Assembly: GCA_003136555.1 (NCBI GenBank)
Contig: PLEW01000104.1
Location: 45,801-77,982 of the forward strand
DNA from: Planctomycetota bacterium
GTDB taxonomy: Bacteria; Planctomycetota; UBA11346
Length of the DNA: 32,182 bases
Direction: 5' to 3'
In this document: piece by piece, positions 16,942 through 25,752 of the stretch
Layout: every line of letters starts with the position of its first letter
How positions within the stretch are numbered: position 1 is the stretch's first letter
Notes under the pieces: generated by a model
What the model was told of the DNA's origin: nothing
The model's database searches: none
The model's input: only the letters and a program-made list of their open reading frames with translations
Translations under genes and position numbers: made by a program

Positions 16942-19900
16942 ATGAGCGGACACCTGCCGCAGGAGGGACTGCCCCAGCAGGCGCACCCGCTGCAGACAGC
17001 GCACCCCCTGCCTCTGCTGACGCCACCGGGGGGCGCCCCAGTGCCGCTGAGCGGACCCGCGCTGGCCCAGAGCCTGGTGTCGTCGGGCTATCTCCTGTGC
17101 GAGGAGCTCGGTCGCGGGGGGCTCGGGCAGGTCAATGCCGCGATGCAGCGGGTGTTCGGCCGCACGGTGGCGATCAAGCAGCTGGTGGATGGCGTCACCA
17201 GCGACCGGGCGATCACCAAATTCGTCGCCGAAGCGCTCATCGCCGCCCTGCTCGAGCATCCCAACATCGTCCCTATCCATGACCTGATCATCGCCGCCGA
17301 TGGACGGCTGCAGCTGGTGATGAAACGCGTCGAGGGCCTCTCCTGGGGCAGCCTGCTGAGCCCGGAGACCGCCTATCAGCGCGCCTACAGCCAGAGCATG
17401 ACCCTCGATGACCATCTCGACATCCTGATGAAGGTCTGCGATGCCATCGCCTTCGCGCACGGCAAGGGCATCGTGCACCTCGATCTCAAGCCCGACAATG
17501 TCATGGTCGGCGCTTTCGGCGAGGTGCTGGTGATGGATTGGGGCTGCGCCATGGCCCTGGTCGAGGGCCAGCACCATCCGCTGATCGCTTGCGTGCGCCG
17601 GCTGACCTCGCCCGCGGGGACGCCCAGCTACATGGCGCCCGAGCTGGCGACCGCGCAGGCCGACCGCATCGGCACGCACAGCGACGTCTACGAGCTGGGG
17701 GCGATCCTCTACGAGCTGCTCACCGGGCAGCAGCCCAACCGCGGGATCGAGGTCGATGAGGTGATGCGCGATGCCGCCTTCGGCACCCTGGTCCCGCCGC
17801 AGGAAGCGGCCCCATCCCGTGACATTCCGGATGAGCTCGCCGACATCTGCATGCAATGCCTGCATAAGGAGGTGGATACCCGCATCCCGACGGTCGGCGC
17901 CCTGTCGGTGCGCCTGACCGCCTACCGCCGGCACGCGCAGGCGGTGAGCCTGGCGGCACGCTCGCGTACGCTGATCATCCAGGCGCGCGCCGCCGGCGCG
18001 ATCCAGGATGAACTGCTGCGCCAGGCGCTCTCCAGTGCCGAGCAGGCCTATGCGATCTGGCCGGAGTGGCGCAATGCCGGCCTGTGCCTGGTGAATGCCC
18101 AGCTCAGCCATGCCCAGTACCACCTCGACCACGGCGCAACGACCGCCGCCCACAGCGGCGGCATGCGCGCCGCCCAGCTCAGCGCTACACTCGGCATGCC
18201 GCGCCTCGAGGCCCAGGCCCGGCGCCTGGCCGAGGCTGCGAGCGCCGCCGCGCGCGCGCAGGAGGCCCATCACCGGCACTTCCGCGCCGTGCGCATCGCC
18301 CTGGCCGCGGCGCTGGGCGTGCTGGTGGTCGGCCTGGTGATCTCGATCGTGGTCGTCACCAGGGCCGAGGGCCGCATGGGGGTGGCGCTGGGCGCAGCCG
18401 AGCATGCGCGCATCGAGGCCGAGGCCGCGGTGACCTCGCTGACCACCGAGCAGCAGCGCCGCAGCGAGGATCAGAAGGTGTTCGCTCCGGCGGTCATCGC
18501 CGAGGCGCGCAGGCAGATCGAGGAGAAGCGCTTCGACCGCGCGGCCAAGGCCCTCTCGACCGCCATCCTCTTCGATGCGCACCTGCTCGAGGCGCGCTCG
18601 CTCTATGCCAATGTCCTGGTCGCCGGCGGCCATTACACCGCAGCCCAGGTGGCGATCGCCGACTGGCTCGCGCTCGCACCCGGAGACGCCCAGGCGATGC
18701 GCCTGCGAGCGCTCTGCGCCCAGGCCCATGATGGCGTCGAACCCGATCTCGAGCTCAAGAACGGCTTGGCGGCGGTGTTCGCCGCACAAGGGCTCTCGGC
18801 GCTGGCCGAAGGCGTGACGGTCGCACTGCCGGACCGCCTGGAGCTCTACCGCAAGCGCCTCGAGGCCGCCTGGCCTGGCTCGGGGGTCGGCCTGGCGATC
18901 CGCCCGGATGGCCTCTTGACCACCACCTTGGAGCGCCGCGTGGCGCTGGCCGAGCGCCGCGACATCGTCGATATCGCCGCCCTTGCGGGCATGCCCTTCG
19001 CCGTGCTCAACCTCAGCGGCACCCAGGTGCAGGATCTCACGCCGCTACGCGGCATGCCGTTGGAGGAGCTCAACCTCGAACACACGCCGGTCGCCGACCT
19101 CAGCCCGCTTGCGGGCCTGCGTCTCAGCGCCCTGCTGCTGAGTGGCAGCCGGGTGAGCGCGCTCGATCCGGTGAAGGGCATGCCGCTGAAGCGGCTGAGC
19201 TGCGCCGAGACGCGCGTCTCCTCCCTGGTGCCCCTCGAGGGCATGTCCTTCACCCGCCTGGACATCTCCCGCTCCCCGGTCGAGAGCCTGGCACCGCTTG
19301 CCGGGCCTGCCCAGGGCGAGATCATCGCGCGCCAGACCAAGGTGCACGCCCTCTCTCCGCTGATCGGCACCCTGATAGCCTCGCTGGATGTGACCTTCTG
19401 CCACCTCGATGACCTGGCGGTGCTGGCGCAGCTGCATGTGCGGCAGTTCGCCGGGCTGTCGGTGCGCCTGCCAGCGCTGCCGCGGCTCGGCATGCTGACC
19501 ATCACCGGTCTCGACCTGGGCACCTGTCCGGAGCTCACCGACCTCGGGGCGCTGCGCGGCATGCGCCTGAGCTCGCTGATCGTCTCCGGCTCGCCGGTCA
19601 CCGACCTCAGCCCTCTCGCCAGCATGCCGCTGCGCAGCCTGACCTTCCGCAACAGTCCGGTGCGCAGTCTCGCGCCGCTCACGAATCTGCGCCTGGAATA
19701 CCTCAAGGTCGACCATACCCAGATCGACGACTGCGAGCCGCTGCGCGGCATGCCGCTGCGGGTGCTGTTCATCGACCACACGCGGGTCAGCGATGTCAGC
19801 GTGCTCGCCAGCCTGCCCCTCGAGGAGGTGCACCTCGGCCCGCTGCACGACCGCGCGCTCACCGGCCTGGACGCCCTGCGCCATCTGACCAGCATCCGCC

Positions 19901-19977
19901 AGCTCGGCACCGCAGCCGATCAGGTCATGCCGCCGGGCCCCTTCTGGGCGGGCGTGGATGCGGGGACCATTCCCTGA
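16942..19977 (+). CDS. Ser/Thr protein kinase fused to transmembrane helix and leucine-rich repeats
   Basis: About 1011 residues from ATG 16942; an in-frame ATG at 16873 would overlap the previous gene. The kinase domain spans about 50-330: glycine loop GRGGLG (57-62), Lys79 in AIKQL, catalytic loop HLDLKPDN with Asp181 (Leu replaces the usual Arg of HRD), DWG with Asp199 in place of DFG, AGTPSYMAPE, and DVYELGAILYELLTG. Then come a helical TPR-like stretch, a transmembrane helix (about 451-473), a coiled segment and TPR-like repeats (about 500-610). About a dozen short leucine-rich repeats follow (about 676-985; units like LRGMPLEELNLEHTPVADLSPL). The topology puts the LRRs outside the cytoplasm as a probable sensor. 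Absence of the HRD Arg suggests activity not regulated by activation-loop phosphorylation. It is probably co-transcribed with the receiver-HTH protein. Confidence 0.9.
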   Translation: MSGHLPQEGLPQQAHPLQTAHPLPLLTPPGGAPVPLSGPALAQSLVSSGYLLCEELGRGGLGQVNAAMQRVFGRTVAIKQLVDGVTSDRAITKFVAEALIAALLEHPNIVPIHDLIIAADGRLQLVMKRVEGLSWGSLLSPETAYQRAYSQSMTLDDHLDILMKVCDAIAFAHGKGIVHLDLKPDNVMVGAFGEVLVMDWGCAMALVEGQHHPLIACVRRLTSPAGTPSYMAPELATAQADRIGTHSDVYELGAILYELLTGQQPNRGIEVDEVMRDAAFGTLVPPQEAAPSRDIPDELADICMQCLHKEVDTRIPTVGALSVRLTAYRRHAQAVSLAARSRTLIIQARAAGAIQDELLRQALSSAEQAYAIWPEWRNAGLCLVNAQLSHAQYHLDHGATTAAHSGGMRAAQLSATLGMPRLEAQARRLAEAASAAARAQEAHHRHFRAVRIALAAALGVLVVGLVISIVVVTRAEGRMGVALGAAEHARIEAEAAVTSLTTEQQRRSEDQKVFAPAVIAEARRQIEEKRFDRAAKALSTAILFDAHLLEARSLYANVLVAGGHYTAAQVAIADWLALAPGDAQAMRLRALCAQAHDGVEPDLELKNGLAAVFAAQGLSALAEGVTVALPDRLELYRKRLEAAWPGSGVGLAIRPDGLLTTTLERRVALAERRDIVDIAALAGMPFAVLNLSGTQVQDLTPLRGMPLEELNLEHTPVADLSPLAGLRLSALLLSGSRVSALDPVKGMPLKRLSCAETRVSSLVPLEGMSFTRLDISRSPVESLAPLAGPAQGEIIARQTKVHALSPLIGTLIASLDVTFCHLDDLAVLAQLHVRQFAGLSVRLPALPRLGMLTITGLDLGTCPELTDLGALRGMRLSSLIVSGSPVTDLSPLASMPLRSLTFRNSPVRSLAPLTNLRLEYLKVDHTQIDDCEPLRGMPLRVLFIDHTRVSDVSVLASLPLEEVHLGPLHDRALTGLDALRHLTSIRQLGTAADQVMPPGPFWAGVDAGTIP

Positions 19978-20008
19978 CCAGCCCTGTCTGCCGCTGCGGT
20001 CGAGGCGC

Positions 20009-23000
20009 CTAGGCCGAGCGCGAACCCGCTCGCGTCTGGCGGACCAGCGCCTGGCGCATCAGTGCGGCCGCCAGCAGGCTGATCAGGCCGGCGATGCCGG
20101 TGCCCAGGCCGCAGCCGCCACCGCCGCCGCCGCCGAGCTGCGGCGGATTCGCCGTGCCGCCGGGGGCGCCGGGGCTGCCGGACGAGACGGTGACGATGTC
20201 CAGCAGGGCCGAGCGGGTGCTATCCGCATTGGCGGCGCTGATCACCGCCTGCACGCTGCCGAGCGCTGCCGTCGAGCCGGAGATCAGGCCGGTCGTGGTG
20301 TCGATGCTCACCCCCGCCGGCAGGCCAGCGGCGCCGAAGCTGGTGGGTGCATTGAGCGCGGTGATCTGGTAGGTGAAGGGGGCATTGGGGGTGGTGTAGA
20401 TGGTCGACGGGCTGGTGATCGTCGGTGTCGCCGAGGGGTTGATCACCAGCGGCAGCGTCAGTTGTCCCGTACCGCCGGCATTGGTCGCCGAGATGGTGAC
20501 CGAGTAGGTCCCCGACACCGTCGGCACGCCGCTGAGCACGCCGAAGACGGGATCGACGGTGATTCCGGTCGGCAAGCCCGATGCGGCATAGCCGGTGGGC
20601 GCATTCGTGCCGCTGACGGTGGTGTAGAGGAAGTCGCCGACACGACCAGTGCCCAGGGACGCGGTGGTGATCACCGGCGGCGAGGGCGTCACCTTGATGG
20701 TCAGGGGCTCGGTCCACGTGCTGCCGGCGGCGTTCGCCGAGATCAGCGCCAGGTAGACGCCGCCGGCGGTGGGGGATCCCACCAGCGCGCCGCTGCTGGC
20801 ATCCACGGTCACGCCAGGCGGCAGTCCAGACGCTGAGAAGGTCACCGTCGATGGCGACGTGGCGGTGATGGTGTAGCTGATCGGCTGGTTCACCGCCACG
20901 GTGATGGTCGTCAAGGGGCTGGTGATGATCGAGCTTGCGGCGGGATTGACGATCACCGTCGATGGCAGCGTCAGGGAGCCGGAGGTATTGGTGCCGGTGA
21001 CGGTGATGGCCGAGGCGATGGTGACGTCGCCGGCTCCTGGCGTGCCGCTCAGCTGTCCGGTGGCGGTATTGAAAAGCAGCCAGCCGGGCAGGCCGGTCGC
21101 GCTGTAGCTGGTAGCGGTGCCATTATTGTTCGTCAGCGTGGCGGTGAACAGGGTGCCCACCTCGGCCACCAGGCTGGTCGGCTCGGTGAAGACCGGCACG
21201 GCGGTCGCCAGCGGGGCGTTTTGCACTGTGCAGCTCAGGATGCCGGACACCGTACCGGCGGCATTGGTCACCGAGAGGGTCGCATTGAAGGTGCCGGTGG
21301 TGGTCGGCGTCCCGGAGATAAGTCCGGTCGACCCATTGATGCTGAGCCCGAATGGCAGGCCGGTGGCGGTATAGGCGGTCACGCCGTAGGTGCCGAGGAC
21401 CTGGTAGGTGAAGGGCGTGCCGACGGTGAGATAGAGATGGGTCAGGCTACTGGTGATGGTGGTCAGCGGGACCGGGAGGACGAAGATGGTGATGGTCGCA
21501 CTGGCCAAGCCGCTGCCATTGCTGCAGCCGATCTGGACCGGGTAGCTGCCCACGACGGTCGGGGTGCCGCTGATGATCCCGGTGCTGGCCGACACCGCCA
21601 GCCCGGTGGGCAGGCCGGTCGCGGTATAGGCGGTCGGGGCATTGGTGGCCACGATGCCGAGGGAGAAGGGGGTGCCGACGACGGCAGTCGCGGACAGGGC
21701 GTTGGCGATCACCGGCGCTCCGCCAGCTGGCGAGCCCGTGAGTGAGGGCAGGCTCGGGACCACCACGGCGACCGTCGCCGAGGCGGTGCCACCCGCATTG
21801 GTCGCCGAGATGGTGGCATTCCCGCTTCCGACCTGGGTGGTGGTGCCGGAGATGATGCCCAGGGCGGGGTCGATGGTCAGCCCGCTGGGCAGGCCGGTGG
21901 CGCTGTAGGCGGTCGGGGGATCGGCGACAGATGTGGTGGTGATGACCGCATCGGTGAAAGCTACGCCGGGGATCACCGGAATGGTGGTCGGCATGGTGAT
22001 GGTGGCCAGCTGCGGATCCACTGCGAGGGTGAAGGCATTGCCGATGGCGCCGGCGGCATACGCCGCGCTGATGAGCACGGTGTAGGAACCGCCAGTGCCG
22101 GCGGACGGGGTACCGGTGATCTGGCCGGTGGTGGGGCTGATGGCCAGTCCGTTGGGCAATCCGCTGGCGGTGTAGCCGGTCGGCGACCCGTTGGCCGAGA
22201 TCTGCAGGGTGTAAGGCGTGCCGATGACCGCATCCGGCACCGGATCGGGGATGGTGATCGTCCCGACGCCGGAGGGATTGATCACGACCGTCCAGGTGGC
22301 GGTGCCGGTGCCACCGGCATTGCTGGCGCTCACGGTCACGCTGGTGGTCCCCACCACGGTGGGGACGCCGGTGATGATGCCGGTCGAGGCATCCAGGTTC
22401 AGCCCGGTCGGGAGGGTGCCGGCGGCATAGGCGGTCGGGACATTCGAGCCGCTGATGTCCAGGCGCAGGGAGGCGTTGACTGTGGCGGTGATGGTCCGGT
22501 CGCTGACCACCGGCACCATGGGGTAGGCATCGATGGTCAGCGAGGTGACCCACTTGCTGGTGGCCGAGCTGGCGATCAGCGAGACCGGGTAGGCGCCGCC
22601 GAGGGTCGGCGTTCCGGAGATGAAACCGGTGGTGGGATTGATGGCGATGCCGGGCGGCAGGCCCGCTGCGGTGTAGGTCGTGGGGCTGCCGGTGGCGACC
22701 ACCTGGTAATTGAACGCCGTCCCGACGTCAGCCAGCAGGGTGCCCGGATCGACGATGACCAGCGATGAGTCGGCGTTCACATCGATGCGCAGCGTCTTGG
22801 TCGCCGAGCCGCTCGCATCGTTGGCGGAAATCGCCACCAGCAGGGTGGCGGTCGCGGTCGGCATACCGCTGATCACGCCGGTGGTGGCATTGAGGGTCAG
22901 GCTGGCGGGCAGGCCGACCGCGCTGTAGCTGGTCGCGCTGGCCGGCGCGGCGATGATGGCGTAGGAGAAGGGCTGGCCGACCACCGCGGTCTCATAGGAG

Positions 23001-23089
23001 GAGCTGGTCAGCGAGAGATCGACCGCCGAGGCGGAGCTCAGGATGAGGCTCGCGCAGACAAGGGCGGCGATCAGGGCTGAGGTGCGCAT
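20009..23089 (-). CDS. Secreted multi-repeat putative-Ig (He_PIG-like) protein with Gly-rich Cys C-terminal anchor
   Basis: Surface or secreted protein of about 1026 residues. The start at 23089 (MRTSALIAALVCASLILSSASA) opens a clear signal peptide; a longer in-frame start lies at 23143. Eleven repeats of about 85 residues each contain the signature xGLPxGLxxxxxTGxISGxPT followed by a strand and ATNAGGT-like loop, typical of putative Ig/cadherin-like domains. No catalytic domain is present. The C-terminus has GGTANPP, a run of glycines, Cys993, GLGTGIAGLISLLAAAL and a basic tail with four Arg residues. This is a tripartite sorting-signal layout like the MYXO-CTERM or GlyGly-CTERM families, but not an obvious match to either. 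It ends 31 bp from the convergent kinase-LRR gene. A structural or adhesive role is inferred. Confidence 0.85.
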   Translation of the reverse strand: MRTSALIAALVCASLILSSASAVDLSLTSSSYETAVVGQPFSYAIIAAPASATSYSAVGLPASLTLNATTGVISGMPTATATLLVAISANDASGSATKTLRIDVNADSSLVIVDPGTLLADVGTAFNYQVVATGSPTTYTAAGLPPGIAINPTTGFISGTPTLGGAYPVSLIASSATSKWVTSLTIDAYPMVPVVSDRTITATVNASLRLDISGSNVPTAYAAGTLPTGLNLDASTGIITGVPTVVGTTSVTVSASNAGGTGTATWTVVINPSGVGTITIPDPVPDAVIGTPYTLQISANGSPTGYTASGLPNGLAISPTTGQITGTPSAGTGGSYTVLISAAYAAGAIGNAFTLAVDPQLATITMPTTIPVIPGVAFTDAVITTTSVADPPTAYSATGLPSGLTIDPALGIISGTTTQVGSGNATISATNAGGTASATVAVVVPSLPSLTGSPAGGAPVIANALSATAVVGTPFSLGIVATNAPTAYTATGLPTGLAVSASTGIISGTPTVVGSYPVQIGCSNGSGLASATITIFVLPVPLTTITSSLTHLYLTVGTPFTYQVLGTYGVTAYTATGLPFGLSINGSTGLISGTPTTTGTFNATLSVTNAAGTVSGILSCTVQNAPLATAVPVFTEPTSLVAEVGTLFTATLTNNNGTATSYSATGLPGWLLFNTATGQLSGTPGAGDVTIASAITVTGTNTSGSLTLPSTVIVNPAASSIITSPLTTITVAVNQPISYTITATSPSTVTFSASGLPPGVTVDASSGALVGSPTAGGVYLALISANAAGSTWTEPLTIKVTPSPPVITTASLGTGRVGDFLYTTVSGTNAPTGYAASGLPTGITVDPVFGVLSGVPTVSGTYSVTISATNAGGTGQLTLPLVINPSATPTITSPSTIYTTPNAPFTYQITALNAPTSFGAAGLPAGVSIDTTTGLISGSTAALGSVQAVISAANADSTRSALLDIVTVSSGSPGAPGGTANPPQLGGGGGGGCGLGTGIAGLISLLAAALMRQALVRQTRAGSRSA

Positions 23090-23521
23090 GGGGACGGTCC
23101 AGATGGGGCGTTCGGGTGAAGGAGCGCGGAGGGCACGGCGCATCGAGCATCCTGTCTCATGCGAACGCGGGCACCCGGCGGCGGCCCGACACGGTAATGA
23201 GCTGATGTCGAGCGCAAGTGAGCAAAAGTACTGGGATGGTCGCAGCCATGGCCTGGGGGCAGGGCTATGACCTCTGGAGCGATCACCGCCGCAATTGTCG
23301 CACCATGAGGCGCATGGGGGGCGGGCGCCGACATGACGATGATGACACCATGGCAGACGGTCCCAGGGGCGTTTCGCCTGATCAGGTGGGGAAGGCGGGC
23401 GGGTGAGGGTCGAGGCATGATGGCGGGGTGAGACGGCACGAGCGCCGATCGTGCGATCGACGCTCGTGGTGCGTCGGTGGACACCCTGCTCGGCGCGTCC
23501 ACCACCTGCTGGTGCAGCGGT
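23090..23521. other. Intergenic region upstream of the Ig-repeat gene
   Basis: About 430 bp with no supported gene. It carries the terminator-like hairpin at 23437-23468 next to the upstream gene's end. The remaining DNA is presumably the promoter of the Ig-repeat gene. Confidence 0.45.
23437..23468 (-). terminator. Hairpin downstream of the His/Asp-rich protein gene
   Basis: CACGAGCG-C-CGATCG / TG / CGATCG-A-CGCTCGTG: 14 paired positions with one internal mismatch and a 2-nt loop. It begins 53 bp after the gene's stop in the leftward direction. There is no U-run, so it is either a factor-assisted terminator or an RNA-end stabiliser. Confidence 0.5.
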
Positions 23522-24346
23522 TTACTTGCGCTCGCGGTGCTCGCGCCGGTCGGCATTCTCCTCGCGCTCATCAGCCGCCTCGCGACGATCCCAGGAGCCG
23601 TCCTCGCGATCCTCGGCGTTCTTCTCGTGGGTATCGGCGATGCCGTCCTGGTTGGCGGCCTGCTCCTTGTGCCGATTGGCGCGCGCCTGCCGCTTGCCCG
23701 CATGGTCGAGTCGTTCGACGCTGCGATCGTCGCGGTGCTCGGCATCGCCGAGGGACTCGTCGTGGCCGACGGCATTGCCGGCCCGGTCGGCCGCGGCGTC
23801 CGCGCCGATGGCATGGTCGACGTCGCGATGGGCATCGACATCGTCGCGGTTGCGCTGGCGGCGCTCGCGCGCTAACGAGCGCTCGGCGCGCCGCTCGGCC
23901 GCCCGGTCCTGCCACTCATGGAACTCGGCGTTCTGGCGACCGGCCCGCGCATTGGCGAGGCCCTTCTCATCGCTGCTGATATGCGCCTCGTCGGTGGCTG
24001 CGGCGGCGGTGTTGCCGCTGGCGTCGGCCTTGGTGAGCTGGTGTTCGGCAATGTGCAGGGCCTTGTCGTCGGTATGGGCCGCCGCAGTGTCGCGGTTGAT
24101 CGCCTGGTCGTCTTGATGGGCGGCGACTTGGTCGTCGTGCAGAGCGGTCTTGTTGGTGTTGATCGCCGCCTGCTCCTGCTTGGCGTCCTGATGTTCGGTG
24201 TGCGCGGCATTCAGATCGCCGGCGGCGGCGGCCTGGTCATTGCCGGCGGCCTGCTGATTGAGCTGGTCGGCGACTGTCGCCGACCACAGCGACGGGGCGG
24301 CGCACAGGCTGAAGGCGATCAGGGTGGTGCTGAGGATGGGGCGCAT
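23522..24346 (-). CDS. Exported highly charged His/Asp/Arg/Ala-rich protein of unknown function
   Basis: About 274 residues. The start at 24346 (MRPILSTTLIAFSLCAAPSLWSA) has GGAG 7 bases upstream and gives a clear signal peptide; the frame continues upstream without support. The mature part has no recognisable fold: it is almost free of aromatic and large aliphatic residues and made of Ala, Asp, His, Gln, Glu and Arg. The first half is acidic and His-rich with loosely repeated AxHxDDxA elements (about 45-115). The second half is rich in Arg, Asp and His (ERRAERSLARERRQRNRDD and similar). It is predicted helical or disordered, possibly coiled coil. The many His/Asp side chains could bind metal ions; this is inference. 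It lies between the beta-barrel gene and the Ig-repeat gene on the same strand, with hairpins on both sides suggesting separate transcription. Confidence 0.7.
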   Translation of the reverse strand: MRPILSTTLIAFSLCAAPSLWSATVADQLNQQAAGNDQAAAAGDLNAAHTEHQDAKQEQAAINTNKTALHDDQVAAHQDDQAINRDTAAAHTDDKALHIAEHQLTKADASGNTAAAATDEAHISSDEKGLANARAGRQNAEFHEWQDRAAERRAERSLARERRQRNRDDVDAHRDVDHAIGADAAADRAGNAVGHDESLGDAEHRDDRSVERLDHAGKRQARANRHKEQAANQDGIADTHEKNAEDREDGSWDRREAADEREENADRREHRERK

Positions 24347-24533
24347 GGGTGGCTCCGTGGGGTAGGAACGGTGAGGCGTTCCGCGGTGATCGATGGTAGA
24401 GCCTAGCCGACCCGCGGCGGTCGCGGTATGTGGGATTTGCCCACAGCCGACCCCTGGTGCCGTACCTGGCCACAAGGAGTTGATGGGGAAGGTGTTTAGG
24501 GAACGGTCTCAGTCATGGCTGGCAGGCATGTCC

Positions 24534-24571
24534 ACGCCGGCTTCCAGGTTACCGGAAAACCTGCACGGCGT
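24534..24571 (-). terminator. Two-part hairpin downstream of the beta-barrel gene
   Basis: ACGCCG (24534-24539) pairs with CGGCGT (24566-24571), and inside it CAGGTT (24545-24550) pairs with AACCTG (24558-24563). It begins 21 bp after the stop codon of the leftward beta-barrel gene, the position expected of a terminator. There is no T-run. Confidence 0.45.
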
Positions 24572-24592
24572 CCGCCATGGTTCAACTGACGG

Positions 24593-25561
24593 TCAGAAGA
24601 GCGTCAGGCGCAGCCCGGCGGAGAGGATGATCTCGTGGTACTGGTCGACCCTGAAATTCGACTGAATGCTGGTCAGAGAGGCATCGGCGACCGCCATCAG
24701 CCAGTAGGTGAGCGAGCGCTCGAGGTGCAGATCGATGGTCAAGGCGCGGTCCTGGCGCAGCTTCCTGGTCCCCGGTGCGAAGGACTCGTAGTAGGTCGGG
24801 CTCCAATCGACATCCAGGTCGGCGCGCACGCGCCCGGGCAGCAGATAGAGCTGATCGAGATTGACATCATCCTGCTTGTAGCTGGCGTACACCGCGCGGG
24901 CATCGGCGATGGCGCCGCCGATGGCGAGCGCCAGGGACTCGAGGATGTGCCGGCCGGGAACCCACCAGGTCAGCGTCGCATCGCCGCCATCGACGGTCGC
25001 ATCCTGGTAGCGGTTGGGTGCACGGTAGCGATCGCGTTCGATGTAGGGGGCCAGGTCGGTGACCCAATCGCTGGTCCAGTTCTGCGTCCAGCGCAAACCG
25101 GTGCGCTGAATGGTCGAGTAGTAGTCATGGGAGTACCACTGGTCGTCGAGGTAGAAGAAGGGCACCAGGGAGGTGCCATGCCCGAGCGCCACCGGCAGCT
25201 GCGCCTCGTTGTGCAGCAGGGTGGAATCATCGGGCAGATCGCCCTGGTATTCCCGGTCATCGGCATGCTCCTTGAGCACCAGGTCGAGCCCATGCACCAG
25301 GGGGACGGTGAGCTTGCCGGAACCCTGGTAGTCGAGGAACGAGTCGGGTGCGCCATGCATCCTGGTCAAGGCGCTGCCGGTGGTGGGATTGCTGTCATGG
25401 CCGGCTTCGCCTTCGACCCAGAGCACGCCGGTCACCTGGTCCGCATCGCTGTCGGGAGGAGGCGGCACATCCACTGCGAGTGCCTGGCTCCCACCGGCTC
25501 CAAGGCCCAGGACGAGGAGCGCTCCGAGGGCGGTGGTCGTCGAGTTGGCGTACTGCGGCAT
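24593..25561 (-). CDS. Small outer-membrane beta-barrel protein, function unknown
   Basis: 322 residues with a signal peptide (about 1-28, ending ALA) followed by a short Pro/Asp linker. The rest has the alternating pattern of amphipathic strands with many Tyr, Trp and Asp residues, such as LVPFFYLDDQWYSHDYYS, VTDLAPYIERDRY and LTIDLHLERSLTYWLM. The last strand LSAGLRLTLF ends in the C-terminal Phe that the BAM machinery recognises. The repeat of barrel strands over about 280 residues fits a 12- to 14-strand channel or a barrel domain of unknown type; no family was recognised. ATG 25561 is used; a strong ribosome site is not visible. Its nearest neighbour upstream is the AraC regulator on the same strand (191 bp gap). 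Confidence 0.75.
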   Translation of the reverse strand: MPQYANSTTTALGALLVLGLGAGGSQALAVDVPPPPDSDADQVTGVLWVEGEAGHDSNPTTGSALTRMHGAPDSFLDYQGSGKLTVPLVHGLDLVLKEHADDREYQGDLPDDSTLLHNEAQLPVALGHGTSLVPFFYLDDQWYSHDYYSTIQRTGLRWTQNWTSDWVTDLAPYIERDRYRAPNRYQDATVDGGDATLTWWVPGRHILESLALAIGGAIADARAVYASYKQDDVNLDQLYLLPGRVRADLDVDWSPTYYESFAPGTRKLRQDRALTIDLHLERSLTYWLMAVADASLTSIQSNFRVDQYHEIILSAGLRLTLF

Positions 25562-25752
25562 GAGGAAGATCCGATGCGGATGGCAGGAAGAGGGTTGCGG
25601 AAGCGCTGGACATGGAGCTCACCTGGCGGCAGGACCGGGGTGACTCGACCAGGACGTGAGCGTGGGCATCCTGGTCATGGCCGGTCTGGCAGCCTAGCCC
25701 GGGCGATCAGGGCGCAATCCTGCACGGTGGGGCGATATCCCACACCACCACC

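Noticed and set aside
16885-18789. 634-codon minus-strand frame opposite the kinase-LRR gene
   Set aside because: Antisense shadow; the plus strand has an unambiguous kinase domain.
20009-23089. Near-repetitive DNA considered as a tandem-repeat array or CRISPR
   Set aside because: The periodicity is at protein level (Ig-like domains of about 85 residues) with diverged DNA; there are no short identical repeats with spacers.
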